Source: Akkermansia sp.
GTDB taxonomy: Bacteria > Verrucomicrobiota > Verrucomicrobiia > Verrucomicrobiales > Akkermansiaceae
DNA length: 42,717 nucleotides
Direction of reading: 5' to 3'
NCBI GenBank assembly: GCA_030531305.1
Contig: JAUNNT010000011.1
Span: 1-42,717, forward strand
Positions 29,350-38,142 of the stretch are shown piece after piece. The first letter of the stretch is position 1. Each line of letters opens with the position of its first letter. A program made the position numbers and the translations under genes. Under the pieces are notes generated by a model that saw nothing but the letters and a program-made list of their open reading frames with translations, ran no database searches and had not been told where the DNA came from.

Positions 29350-30258
29350 TTATCGCTGCTCGCGCACAATCTCCGTGCCGATGCCTTCCGGCGTGAAGAT
29401 TTCCATCAGCAGGGTGTGCGGCACGCGGCCATCGATGAAGTGCACCTTGCGAACACCCGCATTCAGCGCGTCCACCGCGCTCTTCACCTTGGGTATCATG
29501 CCGCCGGATATCGTGCCGTCGCCCATCAGCTCCATCGCTTCCTTGCGGTTGATGCTCTGGATGAGCGTGGACGGGTCGGCGGGGTCGCTCAGCAGCCCCG
29601 GCACGTCGGATATGAAGATGAGCTTCACGGGCTTGAGCTCGCGCGCCAGCGCAGCCGCCGCCAGGTCCGCGTTCACGTTGAGGGACTGGTTGGTGCCCAG
29701 CTCGCGCGCCAGCGGGGAGATGACCGGCGTGAGCTGCAGGGAGAGCGCCTCCTCCACGCGGGAGAGCAGGCAGCTGATCACGCGGCCCACCATGCCGATG
29801 TCCACAGGGTGGCCCTCCTCGTCCGTCTCGCGGATTTTCTCGCCCACGAAGACGTTGGTGCCGGGGATTCCGACGGCCTTGCCGCCGGCGCTGCGCATCA
29901 TCTCCACCAAATCGGGGTTGATGTGCGAGCTGAGCGTGCTTTCCACAATGCTGATGGCCTCCTTGGTGGTGACGCGCAGGCCATTGACGAATTTGGCCTC
30001 CAGCCCGGCTTCCGCCATGGCCTTGGTGATGGCCTTGCCGCCGCCGTGCACCACCACCGGGTTCAGCCCCATCGCCTCCATCACCACGATGTCGCGCATC
30101 AGCGATTTCACCAGCTCCGGGTTGTCCATGGCGGAGCCGCCGAACTTGATGAGCACCGTCTTGTCCCGGTAGGCCTGCATGTAGGGCAGGGCCTCCACCA
30201 GAATGTCCGCCTTGGTGATTTCCTCCTGCAGGTGGTCGATTTTGCGCTTCTTGATCAT
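29350..30258 (-). CDS. argB: Acetylglutamate kinase
   Basis: A 302-residue amino acid kinase for the second step of arginine synthesis. Landmarks: LIKFGGSAMDN (phosphate contact), VVVHGGGKAITKAM, LRVTTKEAI, NVNADLAAAALA, FISDVPGLL and GGMIPKVKSAVDAL. The N-terminal extension before the kinase core (MIKKRKIDHLQEEI, ADILVEALPYM) is as in arginine-sensitive hexameric NAGKs, so feedback inhibition by arginine is plausible. It lies 6 nt after corA and 19 nt before nadK. Confidence 0.96.
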   Translation of the reverse strand: MIKKRKIDHLQEEITKADILVEALPYMQAYRDKTVLIKFGGSAMDNPELVKSLMRDIVVMEAMGLNPVVVHGGGKAITKAMAEAGLEAKFVNGLRVTTKEAISIVESTLSSHINPDLVEMMRSAGGKAVGIPGTNVFVGEKIRETDEEGHPVDIGMVGRVISCLLSRVEEALSLQLTPVISPLARELGTNQSLNVNADLAAAALARELKPVKLIFISDVPGLLSDPADPSTLIQSINRKEAMELMGDGTISGGMIPKVKSAVDALNAGVRKVHFIDGRVPHTLLMEIFTPEGIGTEIVREQR

Positions 30259-30264
30259 GTCGGA

Positions 30265-31257
30265 TTAGATGTATCTCTTGATTTTGAAGTAGAGCAGCGG
30301 AAGCCCCGCCGAAATGAGCATCAGCACGATGGACAGCCAGAAGCCCCACGTGGTGTGCAGGAACGGCATGTGGTCGAAGTTCATGCCGAAGATGCTCGCT
30401 ATCAGCGTGGGCGGCAGGAACACCACGCTCATGATGGTGAACACCTTGAAGATGTCGTTCTGCTCTATGTTGATGAGCCCCAGCACCGCGTCCAGCATGA
30501 AGTTGATCTTGTTGGACAGGAACGATGCGTACTCCGAAAGCGAATTCACGTCTCGCGACACCGGGCGCAGCGGCACGTACAGGCTGTCGTGCGCACCCAT
30601 GCACGAATCCTCGTTGCCCGCGTATGTGATGAGGCGCAGCAGGCTCACCAGCGCGTCTCGCTGGCGCGTGATGAGGTCGCCCACGCGCCCCAGCTCCTCC
30701 AGGGCGTCGCGCAGGTCTTCCGTGTCGGGGTCTTCCTCCTCGCCCTTGCGGCGCGCGTGCCCGGAGCCGAATATCTTCTTGGAGATGGCGTCCAAATCTG
30801 TGCCGAACCGCTCCAGCACGTCTGCCTGGCGGTCCACCAGCGTCTCAAGCAGCCCCACGAACACCAAATCACGGTTGGTGCCCGGCATGCGCAGCAGCTG
30901 GTGGGAAAACACGCGGAACGAGTACGAATCCGTGTGGCGGATGGTCACCAGCACGCGGTCTTTGATGATGAAGGTGATTTCCGTGATGACCGGGTCGTCC
31001 GTCTCCACGCGGGAGAGCACGGACGTGGTCATGAAGCGGCCGCCGTCCTCGCAGTACAGTCGGGATGTGGCCTCGATTTCCCGCTGCTCGTCCTTGGTGG
31101 GCATCTCGATGGCGCAGATGTCCTCCGCGTAGCGCAGTTCCTCCGCCGTGGGCGTCAGCAGGTCAATCCAAAAAATATCCCCGCGACGGTCCGTCTGTTC
31201 CTCCAGGCCCGAAGAGCGTTTGATGCCATCATCTGTCTGTGTGTAAATACGAATCAT
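30265..31257 (-). CDS. corA: CorA-family magnesium/divalent metal transporter
   Basis: A 330-residue inner-membrane channel. A large cytoplasmic N-terminal domain precedes two C-terminal membrane segments (about 268-288 and 304-324), with the selectivity motif GMN in ASIFGMNFDHMPFL between them. An acidic, basic-flanked segment (RRKGEEEDPDTEDL) interrupts the helical region. Start at 31257 (MIRIYTQTDDGI). It heads the leftward corA-argB-nadK series; the functional link to amino acid synthesis is not obvious. Confidence 0.92.
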   Translation of the reverse strand: MIRIYTQTDDGIKRSSGLEEQTDRRGDIFWIDLLTPTAEELRYAEDICAIEMPTKDEQREIEATSRLYCEDGGRFMTTSVLSRVETDDPVITEITFIIKDRVLVTIRHTDSYSFRVFSHQLLRMPGTNRDLVFVGLLETLVDRQADVLERFGTDLDAISKKIFGSGHARRKGEEEDPDTEDLRDALEELGRVGDLITRQRDALVSLLRLITYAGNEDSCMGAHDSLYVPLRPVSRDVNSLSEYASFLSNKINFMLDAVLGLINIEQNDIFKVFTIMSVVFLPPTLIASIFGMNFDHMPFLHTTWGFWLSIVLMLISAGLPLLYFKIKRYI

Positions 31258-31514
31258 GCCTTCGCCAGGGGTTTGAATGCGTCTTACAGCACGCGGGGGC
31301 GCCGCGCGTAGAGAATGCACCATTTTTCCCCAAAAGGCAAGCCTAAAGATTTCCGAGTGTGAAAATGTGTGGCGGGCGGTTTATGGCGAATGTTTGTTGA
31401 TTTTTGGGTGAAAATGCGTTCGGAAGCATGGACGGAGCGCGCCCGCGCGCGTCCTACGCGCGGATATTGCTTGCAAGGTGCGGGCGGCGCGTGGTAAACT
31501 GTTCTTAATCTGCC
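31258..31514. other. Divergent intergenic region corA / ABC transporter
   Basis: 257 bp without a gene. It contains an AT-rich part (31320-31410), the transporter promoter at 31471-31500, and GC-rich alternating CGCG tracts (31440-31465). No clear corA promoter or magnesium-responsive leader was recognised. Confidence 0.6.
31471..31500 (+). promoter_or_regulatory. Promoter of the ABC transporter cluster
   Basis: TTGCAA (31471-31476), 18 bp, TAAACT (31495-31500), 14 nt before the ATG at 31515, giving a leader of about 7 nt. Confidence 0.5.
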
Positions 31515-33242
31515 ATGTTGGAATCTCGCAACATCTGTCTGGAGGTGGAGGGAGAGGAGGAACCCCTCTTCCTGCTCAACGATATCAACTTCTGCGTCCC
31601 CAAGGGTCATTTCATGGCCATTGTGGGGCCGTCCGGCTGCGGCAAGACCACGCTGCTGAAATCCATAGCCGGCATCATGGCCACCACGTCAGGCTCGTTC
31701 TTCTGGCAGGGGCGCGACCTTGCGGAGGAGGGCGACTTCAAGTCCTACGAGATAGGCTACGTGCCGCAGTTCAGCATCGCGTACGACGAGCTGACGGTGG
31801 ACGAGAGCATCGAGTGCGCCGCCCGTCTGCGCGTGAAGGGCGACGAGGACGAAATCAACGACCTCATCGATTCCGTGCTGGAGGAAACCGGGCTGGCGGA
31901 GATAGCGGACCGCCAGGTGAAGCGCCTTTCCGGCGGCCAGAAGCGCCGCCTGTCGCTGGCCATGGAGCTGGTCTCCCACCCGCGCATCCTGCTGTGCGAC
32001 GAGGTGACGAGCGGGCTGGACCCGCGCTCCGAGCAGGAGATTGTGGAGCTGCTGCACAAGCTGAGCCGCAAGGAGGGCCGCATCGTCATCTCCGTCACCC
32101 ACAGCCTGGCGCAACTGGATTTGTACGACAGCATCATGGTGCTGGTGAAGGGCAACCTGGCCTACCACGGCTCCCCCGGCACCATGATCCACTACTTCGG
32201 CGTGCAGCACGTGGAGGACGTCTACCCCCAGCTCGGCCTGCGCGAGCCGGAGGAATGGAGCCGCAGCTGGCTCAAGCACCGCGGCGACTACTACCGCCGC
32301 ATGGAGTCCGAGCACCTGGAGAAGTACCGCCAGATGGGGCAGGAGCCCCCGCCAGCGGCGGAGCCGGACGACGAGGAGGAGGAAGACGAGACGCCCTCCT
32401 TCCTCTGCCAGTTCTTCAACCTGCTGAAGCGCCGCTTCACCATCCTGATGCGCGACCGCACGCAGCTGGTGCTGCAGCTGGCCATGATCATCATCTTCCC
32501 CATCCTGGTGGCGCTGTTCTCCAGCAAGGGGCAGGAGCAGCTGCACAACCTCACGGACCAGGCCAGCAACGATATCGCCGCGGAGGTGCAGCAGCACCAG
32601 GCCATCGCGGAAACCCGCGCCAAGGTGGGCTCCGCGCAGTCCGGCATCATCATGTTCGAGGTCATCCTGCTGGGGCTGATGGGCTCCAACAACTCCTCCC
32701 GCGAGATCGCCGGAGAGCGCCTCATCATGGAGAAGGAGAAGTTCGGCGGCACCAAGACCTCCGCGTACATCTCCTCCAAGCTGGTGTACCTGGCGGTGCT
32801 GGTGCTGGTGCAGAGCCTGTGGATGTACCTATTCGTGCAGTATTTCTGGCCGCTGCGCGGCGACACGATGAACCACCTGGGCTTCCTGCTGCTGGCCAAC
32901 GCGGCCATGACCACCGTGTGCCTGGGCATCTCCGCCAACTGCAAGAACCCGGACCAGGCATCCCTGCTGAGCATTTACCTGGTGGGCTTCCAGCTGCCGC
33001 TCTCCGGCGCCGTGCTGGCGCTTCCCACCGTGATTGAGAACATCACCCAGCCGTTCATCTCCGCCTACTGGGCCTGGAGCGGCAGCGTGATGGGACTGGA
33101 CAACGACGTGCTCAAGGCCGTCAACGGCATTGTGCAGACCACCTTCTCCCCCATCACCCTGTGCCACTGGGTGCTTATCGCGCACATCATCGTGGGTATC
33201 GTCCTGGCGTACATCGGCGCCAGGCGCGAACGCTGGGAGTGA
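31515..33242 (+). CDS. ABCG-like half transporter (ATPase fused to ABC-2 permease)
   Basis: A 575-residue exporter half. The N-terminal ATPase has Walker A GPSGCGKTT (38-46), the signature RLSGGQKRRLSLAMEL, Walker B ILLCDEVTSGLDP and the switch histidine VTHS. After an acidic linker (PDDEEEEDE, about 290-298) comes an ABC-2 membrane domain with about six segments, the first near residues 315-335 and the last just before the C-terminus (IVGIVLAYIGARRERWE). ATPase first, permease second is the ABCG order. Two genes for a membrane-anchored and a secreted protein follow closely, so they may work together. The substrate is unknown. Confidence 0.88.
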   Translation: MLESRNICLEVEGEEEPLFLLNDINFCVPKGHFMAIVGPSGCGKTTLLKSIAGIMATTSGSFFWQGRDLAEEGDFKSYEIGYVPQFSIAYDELTVDESIECAARLRVKGDEDEINDLIDSVLEETGLAEIADRQVKRLSGGQKRRLSLAMELVSHPRILLCDEVTSGLDPRSEQEIVELLHKLSRKEGRIVISVTHSLAQLDLYDSIMVLVKGNLAYHGSPGTMIHYFGVQHVEDVYPQLGLREPEEWSRSWLKHRGDYYRRMESEHLEKYRQMGQEPPPAAEPDDEEEEDETPSFLCQFFNLLKRRFTILMRDRTQLVLQLAMIIIFPILVALFSSKGQEQLHNLTDQASNDIAAEVQQHQAIAETRAKVGSAQSGIIMFEVILLGLMGSNNSSREIAGERLIMEKEKFGGTKTSAYISSKLVYLAVLVLVQSLWMYLFVQYFWPLRGDTMNHLGFLLLANAAMTTVCLGISANCKNPDQASLLSIYLVGFQLPLSGAVLALPTVIENITQPFISAYWAWSGSVMGLDNDVLKAVNGIVQTTFSPITLCHWVLIAHIIVGIVLAYIGARRERWE

Positions 33243-33273
33243 TGATGACCGCAACCTTCAAACATTTACCATT

Positions 33274-33711
33274 ATGGCAAGACGCAAAAGCAAAGGAAAC
33301 AAGAAAGGCGTGAACACCACCGCCGTGGTTATCGGCGCGGTGGCTGCCGTGGTGCTGGGCATCCTGGCCTTCTCCGGCGGCGGTGCCAAGCGCGCGGCAG
33401 CCAACAACGCTCGCAACTTCAGCATAGCCGACTACCGCACGGACGCCTCCCGCTACACCAACAACCGCTACTCCATAGAGGGCAGGGTGGAGAACATCGA
33501 GACGCTCGGCAACGACCGCCTCATCGCCATCTCCATCCCCGGCGACAGCCAGGAGCGCCTGCCCCTGCTGGTGCGCAGCGGTGTGGCGCAGGGCGTGAAC
33601 CTGACGCGCGGCGACAGCTTCCTCTTCGAGGTGGAATGCTGCACCGGGCATGACGACAACCAGAAGGAAATCAAAGGCGTGCTGGTGGTGCGCCGCGTGG
33701 AGACAAAGTGA
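33274..33711 (+). CDS. Membrane-anchored small protein of unknown function
   Basis: A 145-residue protein: a basic start (MARRKSKGNKKG), one membrane span (about 15-35, TTAVVIGAVAAVVLGILAF), then a beta-rich domain of about 100 residues (YSIEGRVENIETLGNDRLIA, LPLLVRSGVAQGVNLTRGD). The pattern, a modified-residue 'EGRV' strand followed by a charged loop and more strands, is compatible with an OB-like fold, but no family is recognised. It begins 31 nt after the transporter gene and overlaps the next gene (TGATG), so the three are an operon. Confidence 0.75.
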   Translation: MARRKSKGNKKGVNTTAVVIGAVAAVVLGILAFSGGGAKRAAANNARNFSIADYRTDASRYTNNRYSIEGRVENIETLGNDRLIAISIPGDSQERLPLLVRSGVAQGVNLTRGDSFLFEVECCTGHDDNQKEIKGVLVVRRVETK

Positions 33712-35744
33712 TGAAAACGTTTTACACAGTAGTACTGCTTCCCCTGATGTTCGGCGTTCTGGATGCCCAGATGGAGCCGGGCAACTATGCCATTACCCCG
33801 GACCTCTCCGGCAACCACGGCAACAACAACGCCAACAACAAGAAGCCCCGCAGCTCACACTCCAAGAAGGCCCGCGATTCCAGGGCCGACGACGAGGAGT
33901 ACGACGACGAGGATGAGGACGGCGGCCGCACCTCCCGCCGCCGCGGCGCCGGCGGCGGCTCCGGCACCACCGACAACGGCGAGCCGGAGAACCCGCGCCT
34001 CATGGGCATGGAAATCCCGCTGCTGGACCCCTCGTCCGACACCGTCACCTACAACGGCGGCAAGTTCGACGTGGGCAACAACGCCCTGGTGCGCGCGCGC
34101 TTTGAGAAGTACCTGCAGCAGAACCCGGACGACTCCGCGGAGGCCAAGCGCTACCGCCAGCGCATGGACGACCTGCTGAAGCTCACGCAAAACAACGCGC
34201 GCCAGCACTCTGAGGTGGGCAGCCAGACCCTGCTGCAAATCGGCCGCGGGCTGTATGAAATCAACACGTATCCGGGGGATGCGGGGCAATCCGCCACGCT
34301 GGCCAGCGCCATCGCCTCCGCCCTCTCCGTGCAGTACGCCAACCGCGCCCGCGAGCAGAAGAACGAGCAGCTCACCCATGAGATCGAGCGGCTCGTGCAT
34401 GACACCGACATCCTCACCACCCGCAACACCCACGGCCCCTCCCACAAGCAGGTCGGCAACGGCCGCGGCGCACGCGTGGTGAAGAACGACTCCAAGTCCC
34501 ACACCTTCCGAATCGCAGAGCAGACCACCGAGATTGCCACCAAGAAGGGCACCAAGGTGAAGAACGACGCCGACAGCGTGGCCGCCCTGGAGCTCTCCAA
34601 GATCAACTACCAGGCCACCCTGGTGTCCTTCCTCTTCCAGCGCCGCTTCGAGCACGCCCTCATCGGCAGTTTCGCCTACCGCCACATCTTCCGCGACGGC
34701 GACAACAAGCTCAACATCAAGAAGGATTCCCAGGCCGCCAAGGTCTTTGAGAACGGCGCAGGCCTGCCGCCCACCATCAACAGCATCGCCTCACTCGCCG
34801 CCAACGCTCGCCGCGAGGTGGACCAGAACATGGAGGCCGTCACCAACCTCCTGGCACAGAACAAGCTCGCGGAGGCCACACAGCACCTCATCGAGGCCGT
34901 CGCCATCGGCGAGTACATGCCCAGCGTCGCAACCTTCCCCACGGAGAGCCGCCGCCGAATCGCCGAGTTCTGGACGCTCCGCAAGCGCACCCTCACCGCC
35001 CTCAACGCACGCGACTACGGCACGCTGGAGGAAATCGCCGACAAGATGAAGGCGCTGGATGCGGACTTCGACGACTCGCTGGTGCGCACGTACTGCGACG
35101 GCCGCAAGCTGCAGAGCGACATGTGCCTGCGCAACGCCCGCAAGGCTTTCTTGAGCGGCGACGAGGAGGCCGCCACCGACTACGCGGAGCAGGCCGCCCT
35201 CATCTGGCCGCGCAACCCCCATCTCAAGGAGATGCAGGAGGAGGTGCTCAAGCTGGACAACAACGAGGCCATCATCTCCGAGTTCAAGAGTCTCTATGCC
35301 CGCCACCAGTACCGCACCATCTATAACGAGCGCAGCAAGTTCAAGGTGGTCGCCATCGACCAGGAGCTGGAGGCGCAGCTGGAGGACTGCGCAACCCTCG
35401 TCGGCACCATCGATGCCATGCTCTCCCAAATCGACAAGGTCGTTCACCAGGACAAGAAGATGGGCCCCTGCATGGCGTACGAGATGCTGCTGGACTTCCA
35501 GGACACTGACCCCCGCTATATGGAGGATTCCGTGTTCAAGGACGCCGTGGTGCGTTTCAAGGTGGACGCGCGCGACTTCGTGGCCGCGCTGGACGAGGCC
35601 AAGGTGCAGGAGGAGCGCCGCGAGTACGGCTCCGCGCTGGCCAACTACTACCGCGCACAGTGCCTCTGCGCGACCTCCAAACGCGCCGAGGAAGGCATCG
35701 ACCGCATTTCCCAGCTCATCCTGTCCTCCAGGTTCCCGCAGTGA
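33711..35744 (+). CDS. Large secreted helical protein of unknown function
   Basis: A 677-residue protein with signal peptide MKTFYTVVLLPLMFGVLDA. A low-complexity region (about 30-100) runs from Asn-rich (NHGNNNANNKK) through acidic (DDEEYDDEDEDGG) to Arg/Gly-rich (RRRGAGGGSG). The rest is helical, with TPR-like segments towards the C-terminus (AFLSGDEEAATDYAEQAALI, about 475-500; EYGSALANYYRAQCLCATSK, about 640-660). Translation starts at ATG 33711 overlapping the preceding stop (TGATG), and its own stop overlaps the gluQ start. Function is unknown; the context suggests a periplasmic partner of the ABCG-like transporter. Confidence 0.75.
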   Translation: MKTFYTVVLLPLMFGVLDAQMEPGNYAITPDLSGNHGNNNANNKKPRSSHSKKARDSRADDEEYDDEDEDGGRTSRRRGAGGGSGTTDNGEPENPRLMGMEIPLLDPSSDTVTYNGGKFDVGNNALVRARFEKYLQQNPDDSAEAKRYRQRMDDLLKLTQNNARQHSEVGSQTLLQIGRGLYEINTYPGDAGQSATLASAIASALSVQYANRAREQKNEQLTHEIERLVHDTDILTTRNTHGPSHKQVGNGRGARVVKNDSKSHTFRIAEQTTEIATKKGTKVKNDADSVAALELSKINYQATLVSFLFQRRFEHALIGSFAYRHIFRDGDNKLNIKKDSQAAKVFENGAGLPPTINSIASLAANARREVDQNMEAVTNLLAQNKLAEATQHLIEAVAIGEYMPSVATFPTESRRRIAEFWTLRKRTLTALNARDYGTLEEIADKMKALDADFDDSLVRTYCDGRKLQSDMCLRNARKAFLSGDEEAATDYAEQAALIWPRNPHLKEMQEEVLKLDNNEAIISEFKSLYARHQYRTIYNERSKFKVVAIDQELEAQLEDCATLVGTIDAMLSQIDKVVHQDKKMGPCMAYEMLLDFQDTDPRYMEDSVFKDAVVRFKVDARDFVAALDEAKVQEERREYGSALANYYRAQCLCATSKRAEEGIDRISQLILSSRFPQ

Positions 35745-36616
35745 TGCCGCGGAATGCCGTCACCCGCTTCGCCCCCACGCCCAGCGGCCCGTTGCACGTG
35801 GGGCACCTGCTGGCCGCGCTGGAGGCCCGCCGCGTGGCGGACGAGCTCGGCGGCGCGTGCCTGCTGCGCATTGAGGACATCGACCTCCGCGCGCGCGACC
35901 CGCAATGGGTGGAGCTCATGCATGAGGATTTGGCGTGGCTCGGCCTGCATTTCGACGGCGAGGTGATGTACCAGACACGCCGGTTCGATGCCTACGCCGC
36001 CGCGCTGGAGAAACTGCGCGGCCTGGGGCTGCTCTACCCCTGCTTCTGCAACCGCGGGGACATCCGCGCCCATGTGGCGGAATCCGGCCGCGCCCCGCAC
36101 GCCACCCTCGGATACCTCTACCCCGGCACCTGCAAGCACCTGCCGCCGGACGAGGTGCAGCGCCGCCTGCAGGCCGGGGACGCCCATTGCTGGCGCATCG
36201 ACATGGAGCGCGTGCAGGACATCATCGGCTGCCCGGAGTGGCATGATGCCTACCGCGGCACGCAGCGCTGCGTGCCCACGGAGTACGGGGACGTGGTGCT
36301 CGCCCGCAAGGAGCTGCCCTCCAGCTACCACCTCGCCGTGGTGGTGGACGACGCCGCGCAGGGCGTCACTCACGTCACCCGCGGGGAGGACCTTTTCGAC
36401 GCCACGCACATCCACCGCGCCCTGCAGGGCGTGCTCGGCCTCCCCACCCCGGAATACATGCACCACGCCCTGCTGCGCGACAACGAGGGCAAGCGCCTGG
36501 CCAAGCGGGACGGCGCGCGTTCCCTGCAATCCCTGCGCCAGGCGGGCTATTCCCCGCGTCAGGTGATGGACTCCCTCCGCGCCGCCCTCCAAAACGGCGG
36601 CATCTGGGTGTGCTGA
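35744..36616 (+). CDS. gluQ: Glutamyl-queuosine tRNA(Asp) synthetase
   Basis: A 290-residue paralogue of the glutamyl-tRNA synthetase catalytic domain that attaches glutamate to queuosine of tRNA-Asp. The class I motif is SGPLHVGHLLAAL and the second motif KRLAKRDGARSL; the family zinc site is present as CFCNRGD with Y and C in YLYPGTC. The anticodon-binding domain of true GltX is missing, and the length is normal for GluQ-RS. Start ATG 35744 overlaps the preceding stop. It probably shares the upstream operon transcript, though its task is unrelated. It also implies queuosine in this organism. Confidence 0.93.
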   Translation: MPRNAVTRFAPTPSGPLHVGHLLAALEARRVADELGGACLLRIEDIDLRARDPQWVELMHEDLAWLGLHFDGEVMYQTRRFDAYAAALEKLRGLGLLYPCFCNRGDIRAHVAESGRAPHATLGYLYPGTCKHLPPDEVQRRLQAGDAHCWRIDMERVQDIIGCPEWHDAYRGTQRCVPTEYGDVVLARKELPSSYHLAVVVDDAAQGVTHVTRGEDLFDATHIHRALQGVLGLPTPEYMHHALLRDNEGKRLAKRDGARSLQSLRQAGYSPRQVMDSLRAALQNGGIWVC

Positions 36617-36702
36617 ACCGCCTGCCCACATATTTTTTCAGAAGGGTGAAATAAAACGGGCGGGGGTGCGCGCCTGTTCTTGTGAAAGGAGGTGCGAATC
36701 TC

Positions 36703-37029
36703 ATGAATCACAAGTTCCCAATGATGTCTCTGCTGGTGCTGGGTGCCATGGCTTTCATGGCGCAGGATGCATCCGCGCGCGTCGTTGTGAGCGGTGTTTC
36801 AAACCCCGGCAACCGCAACTGCGTGCACCCGGGCATCTATCTGCCCGTGTACAGCCCCGCGCCGCCCCGCCGGGTGATGCCGCCTCCCCCACCGCGCCCG
36901 CGGCATTGTCCGCCGCCTCCGCGGGTCAAAGTGAAGAGCCCTGACCGGTACACTCCAGACGGCTACCTGAAGCCGAGTACAAAGGCCCCACACCGCGTTC
37001 AGGACGGTCCCCTTCGGTCTCGCCGTTGA
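36703..37029 (+). CDS. Small secreted proline-rich protein
   Basis: A 108-residue protein with signal peptide (MNHKFPMMSLLVLGAMAFMA, cleavage near SARA/V) and a mature part rich in proline (PPPPPRPRHCPPPP) and arginine. The start is fixed by a perfect Shine-Dalgarno sequence, AAAGGAGGTG at 36684-36693, 9 nt before ATG, which is rare in this window. C47 and C75 may form a disulphide. The middle (VHPGIYLPVYSP, then PRRVMPP) has no recognised domain. A strong terminator follows 47 nt later. Confidence 0.72.
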   Translation: MNHKFPMMSLLVLGAMAFMAQDASARVVVSGVSNPGNRNCVHPGIYLPVYSPAPPRRVMPPPPPRPRHCPPPPRVKVKSPDRYTPDGYLKPSTKAPHRVQDGPLRSRR

Positions 37030-37075
37030 GAGAGAGGTTAGAGACTGGAGTTCTAGCCTGACACACACTAGGCGA

Positions 37076-37106
37076 AGCCCCGCTCATTCGTGAGCGGGGC
37101 TTTTTC
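37076..37106. terminator. Terminator with TTCG loop, overlapping the tatC stop
   Basis: AGCCCCGCTCA (37076-37086), loop TTCG, TGAGCGGGGCT (37091-37101), then TTTTTC. It ends the proline-rich gene. The tatC stop codon (37086-37084) is within the left arm, so the two genes converge on one hairpin. Confidence 0.9.
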
Positions 37107-38142
37107 TGTCGCACCTGCGGGCAAAGAGGATGCACAGCTCGTAGAGCAGGTACATGGGCAGCGCCATGATGAGCATGGTGCCGGGGTCCGGCGCGGGTGC
37201 CAGGATGAGCGCGAGCGACAGGCACCCCACCAGCGCGTACGCCCGCGTGCGCTTCATGAGCCCGTATGACAGCACGCCCAGCCGGATGAGCGGCACCACG
37301 ATGACCGGCAGCTCGAAGATGACCCCGAACACCAGGATGAGCTTGGCGGCGAAGGTGAGGTAGTAGCCGATGCGCCAGTCGTTGGCAATCCCCATGTCCT
37401 GCGAGTAGTTGAAGAAGAACGAGAGCACGCGCGGCAGCACCAGGAAGTACGAGAACGCGCAGCCCCCCAGGAACAGCAGGAATCCCCACGCCAGGCACTT
37501 GTACACCAGCCGCCGCTCATGCTCCAGAAGCCCCGGCACCACAAAGCGCAGCAGGAAGTACATCATCACCGGGAAGGACACAATCAGCCCGCAGAAGAAC
37601 GCCAGGCTCAGCGAGAGCATGAACGCCTCCCCCGGCTGGAACGCGCCCATCAGGCGGCTGCCGCTGTGCGCGTCGTCCACGGGTGTCAGCGCCGCGCCGC
37701 TTTCGTGCAGCTCGCGCTGCAGCGGGGTGTGCAGCATGCTGCCCGCCTTTTCGGACGGCAGGGCGCGCGCCGCGCGGAGCAGGGGAACGGCCTCCGCCAG
37801 GTCGCGCTGGCGTGCAGTGAGCTGCGCCGCGAACGCCGCCCTCTCCCGCGGCGGCAGCGCGGGCATGATTTCCGCGGCGCGGCGCGCGGTGCGCCAGTCC
37901 GCCGCATCCACACCGCGGGGCAGGGTGGTGGCCTCGTACTGCACGGCGAGCTGTTTCACGGGGCGCGTGAGCACGTCCATCACCTCGTCCGTGAAGCAGA
38001 AGCAAAGCGCCATACCCGCCAGCAGCGCCAGCAGCATGGCTATCAGCGTGCGCCGGAATTCCTCCAAATGGTCCAGCAGCGTCATGTCCTTCCCGCCCGG
38101 CGGGGTGAGACGCAGTTTCATCAGCTGGCGCAGGAAAATCAT
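37084..38142 (-). CDS. tatC: Sec-independent translocase subunit TatC with large first periplasmic loop
   Basis: A 352-residue integral membrane receptor of the Tat system. The N-terminus has [15 protein letters not shown] (20-34), and the conserved core [24 protein letters not shown] (about 189-212) follows. Six membrane segments are visible. The first periplasmic loop is expanded by about 95 residues (about 70-165: charged, Arg/Ala-rich), about 100 residues more than the usual 240-260-residue TatC. The start at 38142 overlaps the ATPase gene (ATGA). The [10 protein letters not shown] phrase keeps the loop glutamate. Confidence 0.93.
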   Translation of the reverse strand: MIFLRQLMKLRLTPPGGKDMTLLDHLEEFRRTLIAMLLALLAGMALCFCFTDEVMDVLTRPVKQLAVQYEATTLPRGVDAADWRTARRAAEIMPALPPRERAAFAAQLTARQRDLAEAVPLLRAARALPSEKAGSMLHTPLQRELHESGAALTPVDDAHSGSRLMGAFQPGEAFMLSLSLAFFCGLIVSFPVMMYFLLRFVVPGLLEHERRLVYKCLAWGFLLFLGGCAFSYFLVLPRVLSFFFNYSQDMGIANDWRIGYYLTFAAKLILVFGVIFELPVIVVPLIRLGVLSYGLMKRTRAYALVGCLSLALILAPAPDPGTMLIMALPMYLLYELCILFARRCDRKSPAHE

